64,000 nt of DNA from Prolixibacter sp. NT017 (GCF_009617875.1 NZ_BLAV01000001.1:3720001-3784000), one strand, 5' to 3'. Positions 1 to 8,298 are shown, counted from the stretch's first letter. Notes: generated from the letters alone by a model not told the origin. Numbers and translations: made by a program.

Positions 1-140
1 TGCTCTTTCAGTGTTTTTCCGGCTACGACACGATTCTCATCATACCATTTAAATGCCAGCGGATTACGTGAATCCGGTCCTTCAAATTTAACCTGCCCGA
101 TTTCGGGAAAATAAGCTTTCTTTCCTTTTAAAATTTCCAT
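1..140 (-). CDS. xylA: Xylose isomerase, N-terminal fragment
   Basis: Only the first 46 codons lie in the window; the gene runs off the left edge. The start reads [20 protein letters not shown], followed by [19 protein letters not shown], which matches the characteristic start of class II xylose isomerases (YFP-I--IKFEG-DS-NPLAF-YY). The enzyme interconverts D-xylose and D-xylulose in the cytoplasm. It lies 45 bases downstream of xylB on the same strand, so the two are probably co-transcribed, with the GntR regulator upstream of both. The metal-binding and catalytic residues are outside the window, so activity cannot be judged. Confidence 0.9.
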   Translation of the reverse strand, partial: MEILKGKKAYFPEIGQVKFEGPDSRNPLAFKWYDENRVVAGKTLKE

Positions 141-185
141 GATTATTTGATTAAAGGTCTGTAAACGTTATATAATTGAATTGCT

Positions 186-1670
186 TTAAATAAATCGATT
201 CAGTGTATCTAACCATTTTTGATAGGCCGCTTCCGTTGCTTCGACTTTGCTCTGGTCCGGCTCAACTACTTCCAACCTTTTCAACCCGCTGAAAGCTTCT
301 TCAAAACCGGAATAGTAACCGGCCCCGATGCCCGCTCCACGCGCAGCCCCAACTGAGCCATCGGTATTGTACAACTCGATGGTAGCACCGGAGATATTGG
401 CCAGTGTTTCACGGAAGACCGGACTGAGGAACATGTTGGCTTTACCGGCCCGAATGACTTTCGCATCAATGCCCATCTCTTTCATGATGTCCATTCCGTA
501 TCGGAAAGAGAATACGATGCCTTCCTGCGCTGCACGGAACAGGTGCCTGCGATCGTGGATATTGAAATTCAGTCCGCTGATTTGTGCTCCGATTTCTTTG
601 TTTTCCAGCACGCGTTCAGCTCCGTTTCCAAAAGGAAGAACAGAAACACCGTCGGAACCAACCGGAACCTGCGCCGCCAAATCATTCATTTCAGGATACG
701 ATAAGGTTTCATTCCCCACATGGCGGTTCAACCAAGAATTAAGGATACCGGTACCGTTGATGCAAAGGAGTACTCCCAGGCGGTTAGCTGTTTCCGAATG
801 GTTCACGTGTGCAAAGCTATTCACACGCGAAAGCGGATCATATTTCACCGTATCGCTCACGCCGTACACAACCCCCGATGTTCCGGCTGTCGTAGCGATT
901 TCCCCAGGCTGCAACACATTTAGCGAAAGCGCATTGTTAGGCTGATCGCCGGCACGATATGCTACGGGAATACCGGCCTTGATGCCCAACTCTTTTGCGG
1001 CTTTATCGGTCACCAATCCCTGAATACCGAATGTGGGAACCAATTCAGCTGCCAGATTATCCTGAAAACCAAATTCCTTCATCAGCATTTCCGAAAGCCC
1101 GTTTTCACGGAAGTTCCAGAAAATTCCTTCCGACAGGCCGGAAATCGTTGTTCTTACTTCCCCGGTCATTTTCATACCAATGTAATCACCGGGCAGCATA
1201 AACTTATCGATGCGACCGAACAGTTCCGGTTCGTTCTCCTTCACCCACTTTAGCTTGGCAGCCGTAAAGTTTCCGGGGGAGTTCAGCAAATCGGCCAAGC
1301 AACGCTCTTCACCGAGCTTCTCAAACGCATTCTGCCCAATTTCCGAAGCCCGGCTGTCGCACCAAATAATAGAAGGCCGTAATACTTCCTGATGCTTATC
1401 TACCAATACCAGGCCGTGCATCTGGTAGGAAATCCCGATAGCACCAATGGCGTTGGCAGACACATTACCAACTTGCATCGCTTCCTGTGTTGCCAGTTTC
1501 AGATTCTCCCACCAACCCGATGGCTCTTGTTCGGCCCATCCCGCCTGCTTAGCGGTAATAGCCATTTCCTTTTTCGGATAAAAAGCCGAACTGACGATTT
1601 CGCCGGTTTCTCCGTTTAAAATGGAAGCTTTTACAGACGAGCTTCCTACATCAAATCCCAGTAGATACAT
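186..1670 (-). CDS. xylB: Xylulokinase (FGGY family)
   Basis: The 494-residue protein has the usual length for FGGY carbohydrate kinases. The N-terminal phosphate-binding motif GFDVGSSSVKA is at residues 5-15. The sugar-binding stretch SYQMHGLVLVD is near residue 80, the catalytic aspartate is expected in RAGDQPNNALS near residue 240, and the adenosine-side glycines are in TTAGTSGVVYG. The protein phosphorylates D-xylulose to xylulose 5-phosphate, feeding the pentose phosphate pathway. Its position between xylA and a GntR regulator supports xylulose over other FGGY substrates. An operator-like repeat lies 34-51 bases upstream of the ATG. Confidence 0.92.
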   Translation of the reverse strand: MYLLGFDVGSSSVKASILNGETGEIVSSAFYPKKEMAITAKQAGWAEQEPSGWWENLKLATQEAMQVGNVSANAIGAIGISYQMHGLVLVDKHQEVLRPSIIWCDSRASEIGQNAFEKLGEERCLADLLNSPGNFTAAKLKWVKENEPELFGRIDKFMLPGDYIGMKMTGEVRTTISGLSEGIFWNFRENGLSEMLMKEFGFQDNLAAELVPTFGIQGLVTDKAAKELGIKAGIPVAYRAGDQPNNALSLNVLQPGEIATTAGTSGVVYGVSDTVKYDPLSRVNSFAHVNHSETANRLGVLLCINGTGILNSWLNRHVGNETLSYPEMNDLAAQVPVGSDGVSVLPFGNGAERVLENKEIGAQISGLNFNIHDRRHLFRAAQEGIVFSFRYGMDIMKEMGIDAKVIRAGKANMFLSPVFRETLANISGATIELYNTDGSVGAARGAGIGAGYYSGFEEAFSGLKRLEVVEPDQSKVEATEAAYQKWLDTLNRFI

Positions 1671-1703
1671 TTGTTATGATTGTTTTCTTGGTTTGTCATT
1701 ACT

Positions 1704-1721
1704 ATTCTGTTCTGTTATGTT
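1704..1721 (-). promoter_or_regulatory. Candidate operator copy 1, upstream of xylB
   Basis: The plus-strand sequence ATTCTGTTCTGTTATGTT recurs with one difference at 2743-2760. It consists of three direct CTGTT/ATGTT pentamers. It lies in the 54-base gap between the regulator stop and xylB, 34-51 bases before the xylB start. Recurrence next to the regulator's own start suggests a binding site for the GntR protein, which is inference. Confidence 0.55.
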
Positions 1722-1724
1722 TAC

Positions 1725-2720
1725 CTACAATGATTCCCGAATGACCAGGTGGGTTGGAATCACCCTATCGAGCTTTTCATCGCCGGTTACAAAACCCGCA
1801 GCCGCTTCTCCCATCTTTACAAAATCGGTTGAAATAACCGTAATGCCTCCCATCACAAACTCTTTCATCGGGGTATCGTTATAGGACAAGATTCCAATAT
1901 CTCTTCCCAACTGGAACTTCTTGCTGCGCACCTGCTTTAACAAGCTCCCCAGGTCAATATCCTCAAATACCAGATAGGCCCTTCCGACGGTCATCTCCAA
2001 TTTCTTAACCTCTTTTACAACCGAAAATCGTAGACCTTTCTCCCTACAAAATCGCTCAATCGCCTCCACTGAATCGTAAGGGTGATACGTATATTCCGGA
2101 TATACACACACAATTTCTTCGTACTTCTGCAGAAGATGTTGGCCTTCTTCCAGACACTGAGTGACTGAATCGCCAAAATCCTGGTAAACACGAGAGTGTT
2201 CCGATCCGGCATTTATCTTCCAGTCGATAACCAGCAGCCTGTCAGCTGGTATTTTCTTAATAATGCGGGATACATCAGGATGGTCGAAATTCATGACAAT
2301 GTAGGTATTGTACTTACCTACACTGTTTTGGATAATACTCTCAAAAACATTGATGTTGTAGTGATGAAAATTCACATCGACCACGATATCTTCCGGAAGC
2401 GACTCTTTGAAAGATGAATACAAAACCTCCTTATAAGCCTTGAATGTATCGAGAAACAGAAACACACGCTGTTGATTGCTGGCCACGAAATATCCCTTAT
2501 TAGGAATGGCTTCGACAATCCCCCGCTTTTTGAGCTCAGCATATGCTTTAAATACCGTATCCCGCGACATCGACGACTCCTTAATCAACTGATTCACCGA
2601 CGGCAGGGCATCTCCTTCCTGTAAAGCTTTGCGGTTAATGGCATCAATCACAGCATCAACTAACTGCTGAAATTTCAGCACAGTCGAATCAGGATTCGGT
2701 GTAAACGAAAATTCATTCAT
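1725..2720 (-). CDS. GntR-family regulator with sugar-binding-like C-terminal domain (xylose regulator candidate)
   Basis: Residues 1-70 form a GntR winged helix, with the motifs EGDALPSVNQLIKESSMSRD and TVFKAYAELKKRGIVEAIPN and the wing ending in KGYFVA. The remainder (about 260 residues) resembles a LacI/periplasmic-binding-protein fold and ends in LGRDIGILSYNDTPMKEFV, a typical LacI-type segment. This architecture fits a sugar-responsive regulator. The start at 2720 (MNEFSF) is preferred; a start eight codons upstream at 2744 (MDVVKF) would place the initiation codon inside the operator-like repeat. The gene heads a regulator-xylB-xylA row on one strand. Control of xyl genes is inferred from context. 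Confidence 0.82.
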   Translation of the reverse strand: MNEFSFTPNPDSTVLKFQQLVDAVIDAINRKALQEGDALPSVNQLIKESSMSRDTVFKAYAELKKRGIVEAIPNKGYFVASNQQRVFLFLDTFKAYKEVLYSSFKESLPEDIVVDVNFHHYNINVFESIIQNSVGKYNTYIVMNFDHPDVSRIIKKIPADRLLVIDWKINAGSEHSRVYQDFGDSVTQCLEEGQHLLQKYEEIVCVYPEYTYHPYDSVEAIERFCREKGLRFSVVKEVKKLEMTVGRAYLVFEDIDLGSLLKQVRSKKFQLGRDIGILSYNDTPMKEFVMGGITVISTDFVKMGEAAAGFVTGDEKLDRVIPTHLVIRESL

Positions 2721-2742
2721 AGGTTGAAATTTCACAACATCC

Positions 2743-2760
2743 ATTCTGTTCTGTTGTGTT
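2743..2760 (-). promoter_or_regulatory. Candidate operator copy 2, at the regulator start
   Basis: The plus-strand sequence ATTCTGTTCTGTTGTGTT matches 1704-1721 at 17 of 18 positions. It abuts or overlaps the start of the GntR gene, a position suited to autorepression. No other match was noticed in the window. Confidence 0.55.
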
Positions 2761-2996
2761 CTGCTAAATTAGATCAAATTTTCTTTCGAAAGCACAGATC
2801 AAAACATTTTTTACAGCATATATCGAAAACGGAATGTGGTAAAATTGGCTCAACCGCCTTTATTTACCTGAATAGATAAGAAATGTTAAAACCTCAGCAC
2901 CAGTATAATTATATGTAAACAAACGGTCGGTTTCAGTCGTTTTCACATAAAGACGTCCCTACTTTAACCATCATGTCCTACTAAAAACCTTCAATC

Positions 2997-3776
2997 ATGA
3001 AAACGAAAGCAATCATTCTGACGATTTTGATATCAGCAGGCATTCACCTGACTGCAAAAGCGCAGGAAAATGAGACCGATGGGAAAAAACCGGTGTTTGT
3101 TACCGGCATTGTATTTGACAGGAAAGAGATGAAGCCTCTTCCGGAAACGGTATTCATGGTGAACCATCAAAATAGTTCGATCACCGACGACGATGGGAAG
3201 TTTTCGTTCTGGGGCTCGCCGGGCGACACTATCACCGCCAGGTATGTAGGATACAAAGAGGTAAACATGGTTGTTCCGGATACCTTATCCGCTTCGGAAT
3301 ACCTGATGGGAGTTTTCATGTCACCCGATACCGTGCAGATTAAAGAGGTTATTATTTTCCCAAGAAACTACAACCTGATGAGTGAAATGAAGCAATTGCC
3401 GGTGGATGAGAAAAATCTGATGAATGCTCAACAGAATGTTGACTTGGGAACGGTTCAGGGATTGACCCGATCGCCAAAAACGTATGATGCTGACATGAAT
3501 ACCCGGAATACCATGCGAAAATACCAGATGCAGGCGGAATATAAAGGATTGAAAGTAAGTCCGGCAAACAGTGTGGGCATCTCAACCGGAACCATTACTC
3601 CGTCGAACTTTCTTTACGGAAAACCGATTCTTCACAAGGGAAAACTGAAAAAACAGGTCATTTCGAACAACGAACAAGACGTAGTTATTGGACGGTACCA
3701 GGCATATCTTGCCAAAAAGTGGAAAAAATATGATGAGATAAAGAAGGAAAAACAAAAAGAGGTGAATCCGAATTAA
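2997..3776 (+). CDS. Secreted protein with carboxypeptidase-regulatory-like domain
   Basis: A signal peptide covers about residues 1-22 (hydrophobic core ILTILISAGIHLTA, then KAQ). Residues 33-110 resemble the CarboxypepD_reg-like beta-sandwich common at the N-termini of TonB-dependent receptors: VTGIVFDRKEMKPLPETVFM, SITDDDGKFSFWG, then a YVGYKEV element. The remaining 150 residues are charged, rich in Asn/Lys and without a recognisable domain. The protein is probably periplasmic or attached to the outer membrane. It stands alone between the xyl group and a shared hairpin terminator. Molecular function is unknown. Confidence 0.75.
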   Translation: MKTKAIILTILISAGIHLTAKAQENETDGKKPVFVTGIVFDRKEMKPLPETVFMVNHQNSSITDDDGKFSFWGSPGDTITARYVGYKEVNMVVPDTLSASEYLMGVFMSPDTVQIKEVIIFPRNYNLMSEMKQLPVDEKNLMNAQQNVDLGTVQGLTRSPKTYDADMNTRNTMRKYQMQAEYKGLKVSPANSVGISTGTITPSNFLYGKPILHKGKLKKQVISNNEQDVVIGRYQAYLAKKWKKYDEIKKEKQKEVNPN

Positions 3777-3800
3777 TCATTCGTCATATTATCGATACAC

Positions 3801-3840
3801 AAAAAAAGACCGCTCAGTGAATTGAACGGTCTTTCTTGTT
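3801..3840. terminator. Hairpin terminator between convergent genes
   Basis: The arms AAAGACCG and CGGTCTTT surround a 14-base loop, with an A-run before and T-rich sequence after. The hairpin can serve the plus-strand gene ending at 3776 and the minus-strand proline dehydrogenase ending at 3858. Confidence 0.8.
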
Positions 3841-3857
3841 TTTGGGAACCTATTTTG

Positions 3858-4769
3858 TCAACCGCGGACAAACAGAGCCTTGATGATCAACCATGCCATG
3901 TTCGGATTTTCTTTCAAACGGCGGGTTGAATAACCAAACCACTCCACTCCATAAGGTACGTAAACCCTCATGCGATGACCGGCACTCATGATGCGGCTGC
4001 GCAAATCAGGCGTTACTCCATACAACATCTGGAATTCGTATTTGTCCTTAGGTGTATTGTATTTCTCGAGTAATTCGAATGCTTTATCAACGAGATATTT
4101 GTCATGCGTAGCAATACCAACATAAATCCCGTTTTGCAACATGTACTCCAAATCCTCTAAATAGTGATCGCGAACTTCCTGGTATTTCTTGTAGGCAACT
4201 TCAACCGGCTCGACATAAATACCTTTGCACAACCGGAAATTCAGCGGAGCTTCTTCGGAATGCATATCCATCAGGTCGCGAACATCACTCAGCGTGCGAC
4301 GCATATACGACTGAACAACCAATCCTACACGGGTAGGAAATTCAGCTTTCAACCGACGGAAAATCTCAACTTCAGCGTCTGTGCAGGTGGAATCTTCCAT
4401 GTCTACCCGGATAAAGGAATCACACTCATCCGCTGCGGCAACAATTTCACGGATATTCTGGTAACAACTCTCCTTGTCGAGCAACAAGCCGAACATCGAC
4501 GGTTTTACCGAGAAATTACCATCAATCTTCTCGTCGGTAAACCGCTTGATAAGCTCGATATACTGTTTCTTGTTCTCAGTGGCTTCTGATAATTCTTTGA
4601 TATACTCACCCAAAATATCAACAGTCACCATGGTCTGTTCAGCATTCAGTTTTCTCGATTCCCGAAGTGCATCTTCAATATTTTCACCAGCAATGTAACG
4701 TTTGGAGAAAATCCAGACCAACTTTTTAGGCATGTAAGGCAGGATTCCTGCTATCATTTTATTGAACAT
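3858..4769 (-). CDS. Proline dehydrogenase family protein
   Basis: This 303-residue FAD-dependent TIM-barrel enzyme oxidises proline to pyrroline-5-carboxylate. Diagnostic segments are VKPSMFGLLLD (beta-strand 2), FIRVDMEDSTCTD, the strand ending in LCKGIYVEP, VGIATHDKYLVD, FQMLYGV, and the C-terminal signature RVYVPYGVEWFGYSTRRLKE, whose arginine pair contacts substrate carboxylate in this family. Length matches monofunctional bacterial PRODH, so the P5C dehydrogenase must be encoded elsewhere. The gene appears monocistronic, with a terminator downstream. Confidence 0.92.
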   Translation of the reverse strand: MFNKMIAGILPYMPKKLVWIFSKRYIAGENIEDALRESRKLNAEQTMVTVDILGEYIKELSEATENKKQYIELIKRFTDEKIDGNFSVKPSMFGLLLDKESCYQNIREIVAAADECDSFIRVDMEDSTCTDAEVEIFRRLKAEFPTRVGLVVQSYMRRTLSDVRDLMDMHSEEAPLNFRLCKGIYVEPVEVAYKKYQEVRDHYLEDLEYMLQNGIYVGIATHDKYLVDKAFELLEKYNTPKDKYEFQMLYGVTPDLRSRIMSAGHRMRVYVPYGVEWFGYSTRRLKENPNMAWLIIKALFVRG

Positions 4770-4933
4770 AGTCGTAATAGTACTAGTTAGAAATTTTTAC
4801 TCTTTTTCATCAAGAGGTAAAAGTAGTAAACGCAAAAGGCCCGATTTATGACGTTTATCAAGAGTAAGGGCTAATTTATTTCATGAATTATCAGAAATTG
4901 GTTTTCGCAGCCAACAAAATTTAAGGCGCATCC

Positions 4934-4963
4934 TTTGTGCATTCAGCAATTCGGTTATATTTG
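4934..4963 (+). promoter_or_regulatory. Bacteroidota-type promoter for the OmpH/Skp gene
   Basis: A -33 TTTG at 4934-4937 and a -7 TATATTTG at 4956-4963 are separated by 18 bases, close to the known TTTG-N19-TAnnTTTG consensus of this phylum. Transcription should begin about 35 bases before the ATG at 5004. Confidence 0.7.
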
Positions 4964-5003
4964 TCATTCCTAATTCCATACAAACAATCATTTTACGATT
5001 CAT

Positions 5004-5600
5004 ATGAAAAATAACTCTACACTCATTCATGTTATTTTGGCACTGGCTGTTATTGGCCTCTATGTATTATACTTTACAGGAAATAAAAAAGGCCAGTCAG
5101 ACCAGGCAACCACTGAAACACAAACGGGAAATGAACCAGTTAAGGTGGCATTTGTAAAACTCGACTCTGTGTTGGTCAACTACGATTTGGCAAAAGAATT
5201 AAACGATAACTTCAAGAGTAAGCAGGATGCCTACACAAATGAGTATGGCCAAAAACGAATCAACTTTGAGAAACAGGCCAACGCTTTCCAGGAAAAACTG
5301 AAGCGCGGTGGTTTCCTCACTCAGGAACGCGCCATGCAGGAACGCAACCGCCTTATAGGTATGCAGCAGGATATTCAAAAACTGGACAACGATCTTTCCA
5401 GCAAATTACAATCCATGCAACAGGAAATCAATCAGCAAATAATTGATAGTATTTCCAACTATGTGAAAATTTACAATGCTGATAAGAAATACGATTTGAT
5501 TTTCAGCAATGCCAATCTTCTGGAAGGTTCCGATCAGCACAACATCACCCGCGAAGTGATTACTGCGCTGAACAAGCGTTACCACAGTTCGAAAAAGTAA
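5004..5600 (+). CDS. OmpH/Skp-family periplasmic chaperone, membrane-anchored
   Basis: The 198-residue protein has an uncleaved-looking N-terminal membrane helix (LIHVILALAVIGLYVLYF, residues 7-24), an acidic/Thr linker, then the OmpH start VKVAFVKLDSVLVNYDLAKE at about residue 48. A long charged coiled coil follows (residues 68-150), rich in Gln and Lys, matching the tentacles of Skp. The C-terminal strand YDLIFSNANLLEG completes the body. Skp-like proteins hold outer-membrane proteins unfolded in the periplasm; anchoring in the inner membrane distinguishes this form from soluble Skp. It has its own promoter and terminator and so is probably a single-gene unit. Confidence 0.85.
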   Translation: MKNNSTLIHVILALAVIGLYVLYFTGNKKGQSDQATTETQTGNEPVKVAFVKLDSVLVNYDLAKELNDNFKSKQDAYTNEYGQKRINFEKQANAFQEKLKRGGFLTQERAMQERNRLIGMQQDIQKLDNDLSSKLQSMQQEINQQIIDSISNYVKIYNADKKYDLIFSNANLLEGSDQHNITREVITALNKRYHSSKK

Positions 5601-5624
5601 GACCCGATTATACGATATAACTTG

Positions 5625-5653
5625 AAAGCCCTGCAAAATCAGGGCTTTTTTTA
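5625..5653 (+). terminator. Strong terminator after the OmpH/Skp gene
   Basis: The perfect arms AAAGCCCTG and CAGGGCTTT enclose a six-base loop and are followed by a T-run. It ends only five bases before the ATG of the next gene on the same strand. Confidence 0.88.
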
Positions 5654-5658
5654 GCATT

Positions 5659-6930
5659 ATGCATAGCTTCGATTCCTATCTGAAAAAAAATGCCGGTTTT
5701 CCGCCGTTCATTACCGAAAAGCCGGAAGACCAACTCTCGTGTTGCGTGGTAATTCCTTGCTACCGCGAACCGGAATTGTTCAAAACCCTGGAATCGTTGT
5801 TGTCGGCGACACCGCCCTCTCTCCCAACCGAAGTCATTGTGGTGGTTAACTCACCCGAAGCGGCTCCTTCTGATGCCCTTGAAATTAACCAACAAACTAT
5901 CGCTCAATTTCAATCCTGGAAACAGAGAACTCCTTCCGGGAAGATTAGCTTCAAACTTATTCACATCCCGGAACTCAGGAAAAAATGGGCCGGAGCAGGT
6001 TGGGCACGCAAAATTGGCATGGATGAAGCTATTCATCGATTTAACCTTGCGGGGAATGAAAATGGAATCATCGTTTCGCTGGATGCAGATTGTCGCGTAT
6101 CGCCCAACTATTTTACGGCGATTGAAGAAGCTTTTCAGAGTTGTTCCAAATGCCAGCTCTTCACTGTCGGATTCGAACACGACCTGCAAGAACCCGGTCT
6201 GGATTCCGGCCTCCGAGACGGAATTACCCGGTACGAATTGTACATGCGTTACTACCGGCATGCCATGCAACTAACCGGTTATCCAAATGCCATTTATACG
6301 GTAGGTTCAGCGTTCGCTGTACGGGCCGGAGCCTGCGTAAAACAAGGCGGCATGAACCGCAAAAAAGCAGGAGAAGACTTTTACTTCCTGCACAAAGTCG
6401 TTCAGCTGGGAACGTTCGGGGAAATCAGTGAAGCGCTGGTTTTTCCAGGAATCCGAACCTCCGACCGGGTACCGTTTGGAACCGGACCAAAATTGGCTCA
6501 ATTCCTTTCCGGGGAAGATTCCATGGAAACGACTTATTCCTTTCGGGCTTTTGAAGAGCTGCAGCCTTTCTTCCGAAAAGTAAATGAACTCTACCACCTG
6601 GATCAGCAGCAACTTGCTGGAACAATCGATAGTCTTCCAGCTCCGCTTCGACGGTTTTTGATGCAGTCCGGAGCTACCGATGTGATACTTGAATTGCAGT
6701 CCAACTGCTCCGGTGATAGCATTTTTGCCAGACGTTTTTTTCATCGGTTTAACGCCTTCTGGATACTGAAGTATCTGAACTTTGTGCACGAAGAGGATTA
6801 CAAACCGGAATTGTTGCTGAAAGCCGCCCGGCAACTGTTGCAGGCAAAGGGCATCGAAAGCGCAGCATCCTCCGATTATTCTACACTTCTTCATATTTTC
6901 AGAAATATAGATTACTCAAATCATATTTGA
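5659..6930 (+). CDS. Glycosyltransferase family 2 protein
   Basis: This 423-residue protein has a GT-A fold. CCVVIPCYREPELFKTLESL (residues 28-47) is the nucleotide-binding start, VIVVVNSP follows, and the metal-binding DxD-like motif is in IVSLDADCRVSPNYF near residue 137. GEDFYFLHKV near residue 240 resembles the catalytic ED segment. It has no membrane helix, unlike many family 2 enzymes, so a cytoplasmic or peripheral location is likely. The substrate is not deducible. The ATG lies only five bases after a strong terminator, so a separate promoter or read-through is required. Confidence 0.85.
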   Translation: MHSFDSYLKKNAGFPPFITEKPEDQLSCCVVIPCYREPELFKTLESLLSATPPSLPTEVIVVVNSPEAAPSDALEINQQTIAQFQSWKQRTPSGKISFKLIHIPELRKKWAGAGWARKIGMDEAIHRFNLAGNENGIIVSLDADCRVSPNYFTAIEEAFQSCSKCQLFTVGFEHDLQEPGLDSGLRDGITRYELYMRYYRHAMQLTGYPNAIYTVGSAFAVRAGACVKQGGMNRKKAGEDFYFLHKVVQLGTFGEISEALVFPGIRTSDRVPFGTGPKLAQFLSGEDSMETTYSFRAFEELQPFFRKVNELYHLDQQQLAGTIDSLPAPLRRFLMQSGATDVILELQSNCSGDSIFARRFFHRFNAFWILKYLNFVHEEDYKPELLLKAARQLLQAKGIESAASSDYSTLLHIFRNIDYSNHI

Positions 6931-6932
6931 AC

Positions 6933-6940
6933 TATCTTTG
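6933..6940 (+). promoter_or_regulatory. Possible -7 element before the first small membrane protein
   Basis: TATCTTTG matches the TAnnTTTG -7 box and lies 20 bases before the ATG at 6961, overlapping the end of the preceding transcription unit. I see no good -33 element. Confidence 0.45.
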
Positions 6941-6960
6941 CACCAGAGAAAAGAGATGTT

Positions 6961-7191
6961 ATGGTTTTAGTAAAGGTAATTTTACTGGCCGTTGCTCTTG
7001 TTTCCCTGGCTTTCTTCGGGTTAGCCTTACAAATTGTTCTTAAAAAGAATGGGAAATTTCCGGACACGCATGTCGGACATAACCGCGAAATGAAAAAGCG
7101 TGGTATTGTTTGTGCTAAAACATTCGACCGGATAGAGCAGGCAAAAGTAAAGAAGGAACAGAAGCTTAAAAACCTGAAGCTCGCGAAGTAA
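6961..7191 (+). CDS. Small conserved membrane protein
   Basis: The protein has 76 residues: one N-terminal transmembrane helix (VILLAVALVSLAFFGLALQI), then a short cytoplasmic or periplasmic segment KKNGKFPDTHVGHNREMKKR, GIVCAKTFDRIEQAKVKKE, and a lysine-rich tail. The GKFP-TH-GHN motif and the single Cys resemble small uncharacterised proteins of other Bacteroidales, from memory and not checked. A second small protein with a similar N-terminal helix follows 115 bases downstream. Function is unknown. Confidence 0.75.
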   Translation: MVLVKVILLAVALVSLAFFGLALQIVLKKNGKFPDTHVGHNREMKKRGIVCAKTFDRIEQAKVKKEQKLKNLKLAK

Positions 7192-7208
7192 ACGGTATAT
7201 AGCTTTGA

Positions 7209-7243
7209 AATAATCACACCGGAGGAATCGGGTGATTATTTTT
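7209..7243 (+). terminator. Terminator between the two small-protein genes
   Basis: The arms AATAATCAC and GTGATTATT, with a 14-base loop, are followed by a short T-run. Confidence 0.7.
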
Positions 7244-7306
7244 GACTTCATTTAAGACCTTTTTATCTCTTTTATTATTACTTTTGAAGCACAAAACGTT
7301 AATGCT

Positions 7307-7498
7307 ATGTTGAAATTGTTTTTACTTGTTTTGGGCATGATCAGCTTCGTATTTTTTGCTTTGGGATTGCGTTTTCTCAAAACAAAAAAGGAAGTCACCG
7401 ACCCGACTCTGGCCGACCTGAGAACAGGTACCGGTTGCGGTTGTGGTGGCGGAAGCTGCGGTGTCAGTACCGATTCATCGTGCCATACCGATTTATAA
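7307..7498 (+). CDS. Small membrane protein with cysteine/glycine-rich tail
   Basis: The protein has 63 residues. A transmembrane helix (LFLLVLGMISFVFFALGLRF) is followed by LKTKKEV and an acidic linker, then a Gly/Cys tail with the pattern CGCGGGSCGVSTDSSC and a final His-Thr-Asp. Four cysteines and one histidine in the last 20 residues could bind metal or an Fe-S cluster, or form disulfides; none is proved. The N-terminal helix resembles that of the preceding small protein, suggesting paralogy followed by a different tail. A possible -7 box TACTTTTG is at 7279-7286. Confidence 0.75.
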   Translation: MLKLFLLVLGMISFVFFALGLRFLKTKKEVTDPTLADLRTGTGCGCGGGSCGVSTDSSCHTDL

Positions 7499-7518
7499 TA
7501 ATCAACGACTTTAATCAG

Positions 7519-7556
7519 AAAAAGCCGGTCTACTTATCGTAGCGCCGGCTTTTTTA
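7519..7556. terminator. Bidirectional terminator before the iron SOD gene
   Basis: The arms AAAAAGCCGG and CCGGCTTTTT lie between convergent genes (plus-strand gene ending 7498, minus-strand gene ending 7577), with A- and T-runs on both sides. Confidence 0.88.
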
Positions 7557-7576
7557 TGATCATTAATTTCTTCTGA

Positions 7577-8152
7577 TTAGAAACGCGATTCTACAACGTC
7601 CCAATCCAGAACTTTCCAAAATTCTTCGATGTACGCGGGACGAAGGTTTTGCTTATCAAGATAGTAAGCATGTTCCCACACATCGCAAGTTAACAACGGT
7701 GTTTTGCCATCGCGCAGCGGGTTGCCAGCATTGGCAGTCTGGACAATTTCCAGCTTGCCATCAGCATTTTTTACTAACCAGGCCCAACCCGATCCGAAAA
7801 GTGTAGCGGCAGCGTTGCTAAATTTTTCCTTGAAGTCTTCCAATGAACCAAAATCACGCTCGATAGCCGATTTCAGTGCTCCTTCCGGTGCTGTTTTGGG
7901 TGAGCCCGAAAGCTGGAAAAAGTAGAAAGTATGATTCCAAACCTGTGCTCCGTTGTTAAAAATACCGCCCTCGCTCTTCTTAATAATCTCTTCGAGATCG
8001 GCATTTTCAAAAGGGCTTCCGGGAACTAATCCGTTCAGTTTGTTTACATACCCCTGGTGATGTTTTCCGTAATGAAATTCAAGGGTTTTCTTACTAATGT
8101 GTGGTTCAAGCGCATCGAGTGCGTACGGCAATTTGGGTAATTCGAATGCCAT
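7577..8152 (-). CDS. sodB: Superoxide dismutase, iron type
   Basis: The 191-residue length is normal for Fe/Mn SOD. The metal ligands are visible: His in LEFHYGKHHQGY, His in VWNHTFYF, and Asp and His in [11 protein letters not shown]. Metal preference is readable from second-sphere residues: FNNGAQVWNH has the N-terminal-half Gln of FeSODs, and QTANAGNPL has Ala where MnSODs have Gln. It is therefore predicted to use iron. It converts superoxide to peroxide and oxygen and, with no signal peptide, is cytoplasmic. A manganese-type paralogue lies directly upstream with a terminator between them, so the two are separate transcripts. Confidence 0.95.
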   Translation of the reverse strand: MAFELPKLPYALDALEPHISKKTLEFHYGKHHQGYVNKLNGLVPGSPFENADLEEIIKKSEGGIFNNGAQVWNHTFYFFQLSGSPKTAPEGALKSAIERDFGSLEDFKEKFSNAAATLFGSGWAWLVKNADGKLEIVQTANAGNPLRDGKTPLLTCDVWEHAYYLDKQNLRPAYIEEFWKVLDWDVVESRF

Positions 8153-8250
8153 GATAAATTTATTTTAAAGGTTAATGATGATTTTTACTGCAAGAACGAA
8201 CGAAGATCGAAATTTGTTCGCTCTTTTCATGGTAAACTACCCCTAAAAGC

Positions 8251-8281
8251 AAAAAAAAGCCGGAGCATCACCTCCGGCTTC
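8251..8281 (-). terminator. Terminator after the manganese SOD gene
   Basis: The arms AAGCCGGAG and CTCCGGCTT, with an eight-base run of A on the plus strand giving the U-run of the minus-strand transcript. Confidence 0.88.
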
Positions 8282-8298
8282 TCAAACCAAAAAATCAA

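Noticed and set aside
328..945. 205-codon plus-strand reading frame inside xylB
   Set aside because: Antisense to a clear FGGY kinase; composition and lack of any motif mark it as a shadow.
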